From JADCCX01 sp051649305 (GTDB lineage: Bacteria > Pseudomonadota > Alphaproteobacteria > Rhizobiales > Beijerinckiaceae), in contig JBOFGV010000057.1 in assembly GCA_051649305.1 (NCBI GenBank), positions 1 through 39,171 of the forward strand: DNA of 39,171 nucleotides, in the 5' to 3' direction. Shown piece after piece: positions 38,282-39,171 of the stretch (position 1 is the first letter of the stretch; each line of letters begins with the position of its first letter). Below the pieces are notes generated by a model. That model saw only the letters and a program-made list of their open reading frames with translations, did no database searches and was not told the DNA's origin. Both the position numbers and the translations under genes were made by a program.

Positions 38282-39169
38282 ATGATGTCAGACATTGTCA
38301 GTGTCAGCGCACCAGCCAAGCTCAATCTCGCGCTGAACATCACGGGCCGCAGGGCGGATGGTTATCATGAGCTGGATTCGCTGTTCGCGTTTTGTGATCT
38401 AAGTGATGAGTTGGCGATTACTCATGCAGATGAGCTGACACTGTCAGTCACCGGATCTTGGGCCGGTCACATCACGGCTGACTCTGACAATCTTGTGCTG
38501 CGTGCGGCGCAAATGCTGCGGGAGCACACGAAGGTTATCAAAGGCGCTTCGATCCAGCTGACCAAGCATATCCCTGTTGCGGCTGGTTTGGGCGGTGGTT
38601 CCGCTGATGCAGCAGCAGCGTTGCGGGGTCTGAACAGGTTCTGGAATTCAGGGTGTTCAGAGGAAGTGCTGCTGTCACTCGCAGCAAGGCTGGGGGCAGA
38701 TGTACCTGCCTGTCTTGCAAGCAAGCCTGTTTTGGCGCGCGGTATTGGCGAGGTGCTGACGCCGCTGCCTGCGCTACGAGCCTGTGGCGTTTTGCTCGTC
38801 AATCCACGAGTGGAAACACCGACGCCTCAGGTGTTCAAAGCTTTTGCGAGGGCCAACGCCGTGATTGCACAGCGCCAGCTGGTTTCGCTGGAGCAGTCCT
38901 TCGCCAATCTTGATGCCTTGGTTGAAGCGCTTCGTCCGCGCGGCAATGATCTGCTTGAGGCGGCAACAAGTGTTTCATCTGTCATTGCCGATGTGCTGGA
39001 TGCTTTGCATGTCTTGCCGGACTGCCGCTATGCCCACCTCTCCGGCAGTGGTGCGACATGCTTTGCGCTGTTTGAAACGGAAGCACTGGCGAAAGCTGCG
39101 GCAAAAGAGCTGTCGGAGGCCAGACTGGACTGGTGGTCCTGGGCTGGTGGATGGGCGAAAAACCCATGA
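38282..39169 (+). CDS. ispE: 4-diphosphocytidyl-2-C-methyl-D-erythritol kinase
   Basis: IspE phosphorylates CDP-ME in the MEP pathway, between the two reactions of the neighbouring IspDF. The 295-residue GHMP kinase shows APAKLNLALNITGRRADGYH with the catalytic lysine, the ATP loop PVAAGLGGGSADAAAAL (98-114) with Asp109, and the C-terminal LSGSGATCFALF. ATG 38282 or 38285 are both possible and neither has a good binding site. A 116-bp palindromic repeat lies just upstream, ending 19 bp before the start. The stop is 2 bp from the window end. Confidence 0.97.
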   Translation: MMSDIVSVSAPAKLNLALNITGRRADGYHELDSLFAFCDLSDELAITHADELTLSVTGSWAGHITADSDNLVLRAAQMLREHTKVIKGASIQLTKHIPVAAGLGGGSADAAAALRGLNRFWNSGCSEEVLLSLAARLGADVPACLASKPVLARGIGEVLTPLPALRACGVLLVNPRVETPTPQVFKAFARANAVIAQRQLVSLEQSFANLDALVEALRPRGNDLLEAATSVSSVIADVLDALHVLPDCRYAHLSGSGATCFALFETEALAKAAAKELSEARLDWWSWAGGWAKNP

Positions 39170-39171
39170 AC

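Overview
The window reads as one continuous stretch of an alphaproteobacterial chromosome, moderately GC-rich and densely coded. Several independent signs agree: a histidine tRNA with A73 and no encoded G-1, the divergent ubiK / lgt-midA-pgeF block, a glyA-nrdR-ribH-nusB-thiL series, a RegB/RegA (ActS/ActR) redox pair, fused ispDF, a Caulobacter-type fliF-fliG-fliH-fliN-flbD operon, and CtrA-type TTAA-N7-TTAAC boxes. The order cannot be fixed from this sequence. A RIME-like palindrome at the left edge leans towards Rhizobiales or relatives.

Layout, left to right. 1-3.2 kb: a bifunctional fatty-acid oxidation protein and a TerC-family metal transporter, closed by a strong terminator. 3.3 kb: tRNA-His. 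3.5-7.6 kb: an amidase, a small hypothetical gene, a membrane-anchored TPR protein behind an array of TGTAAC half-sites, and a YbjN-domain gene. 7.6-11.8 kb: a regulatory-looking non-coding gap, then a SGNH hydrolase and UbiK on one side and lgt-midA-pgeF on the other. 11.9-17.3 kb: glyA, an inserted cassette (a 314-residue unknown protein and a YefM-YoeB toxin-antitoxin pair), then nrdR, ribH, nusB and thiL. ribD and ribE, usually found between nrdR and ribH in this group, are absent here.

17.3-30.2 kb is a signalling and motility block. It holds regB-regA (minus strand), cheA-cheW-cheY-cheB-cheR (plus strand) and fliF-fliG-fliH-fliN-flbD (minus strand, converging on cheR). CheA has two CheW-like domains and a C-terminal receiver that has lost its phospho-acceptor aspartate. 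The fliF leader carries CtrA-like half-sites and two inverted repeats.

30.4-34.6 kb is housekeeping: eda and prfC on one strand, then a CnoX/YbbN-type thioredoxin, a LON-domain protein and a Trm112-family protein on the other. 34.6-36.0 kb is a conspicuously AT-rich patch that breaks the local composition. It holds a membrane-anchored protein of unknown family and, divergently, a 65-residue peptide that is mostly glycine. These two genes, with the TPR-protein promoter and the glyA-nrdR cassette, are the least explained parts of the window. The right end has an exported dienelactone-hydrolase-like protein, ispDF, a 116-bp palindromic repeat and ispE.
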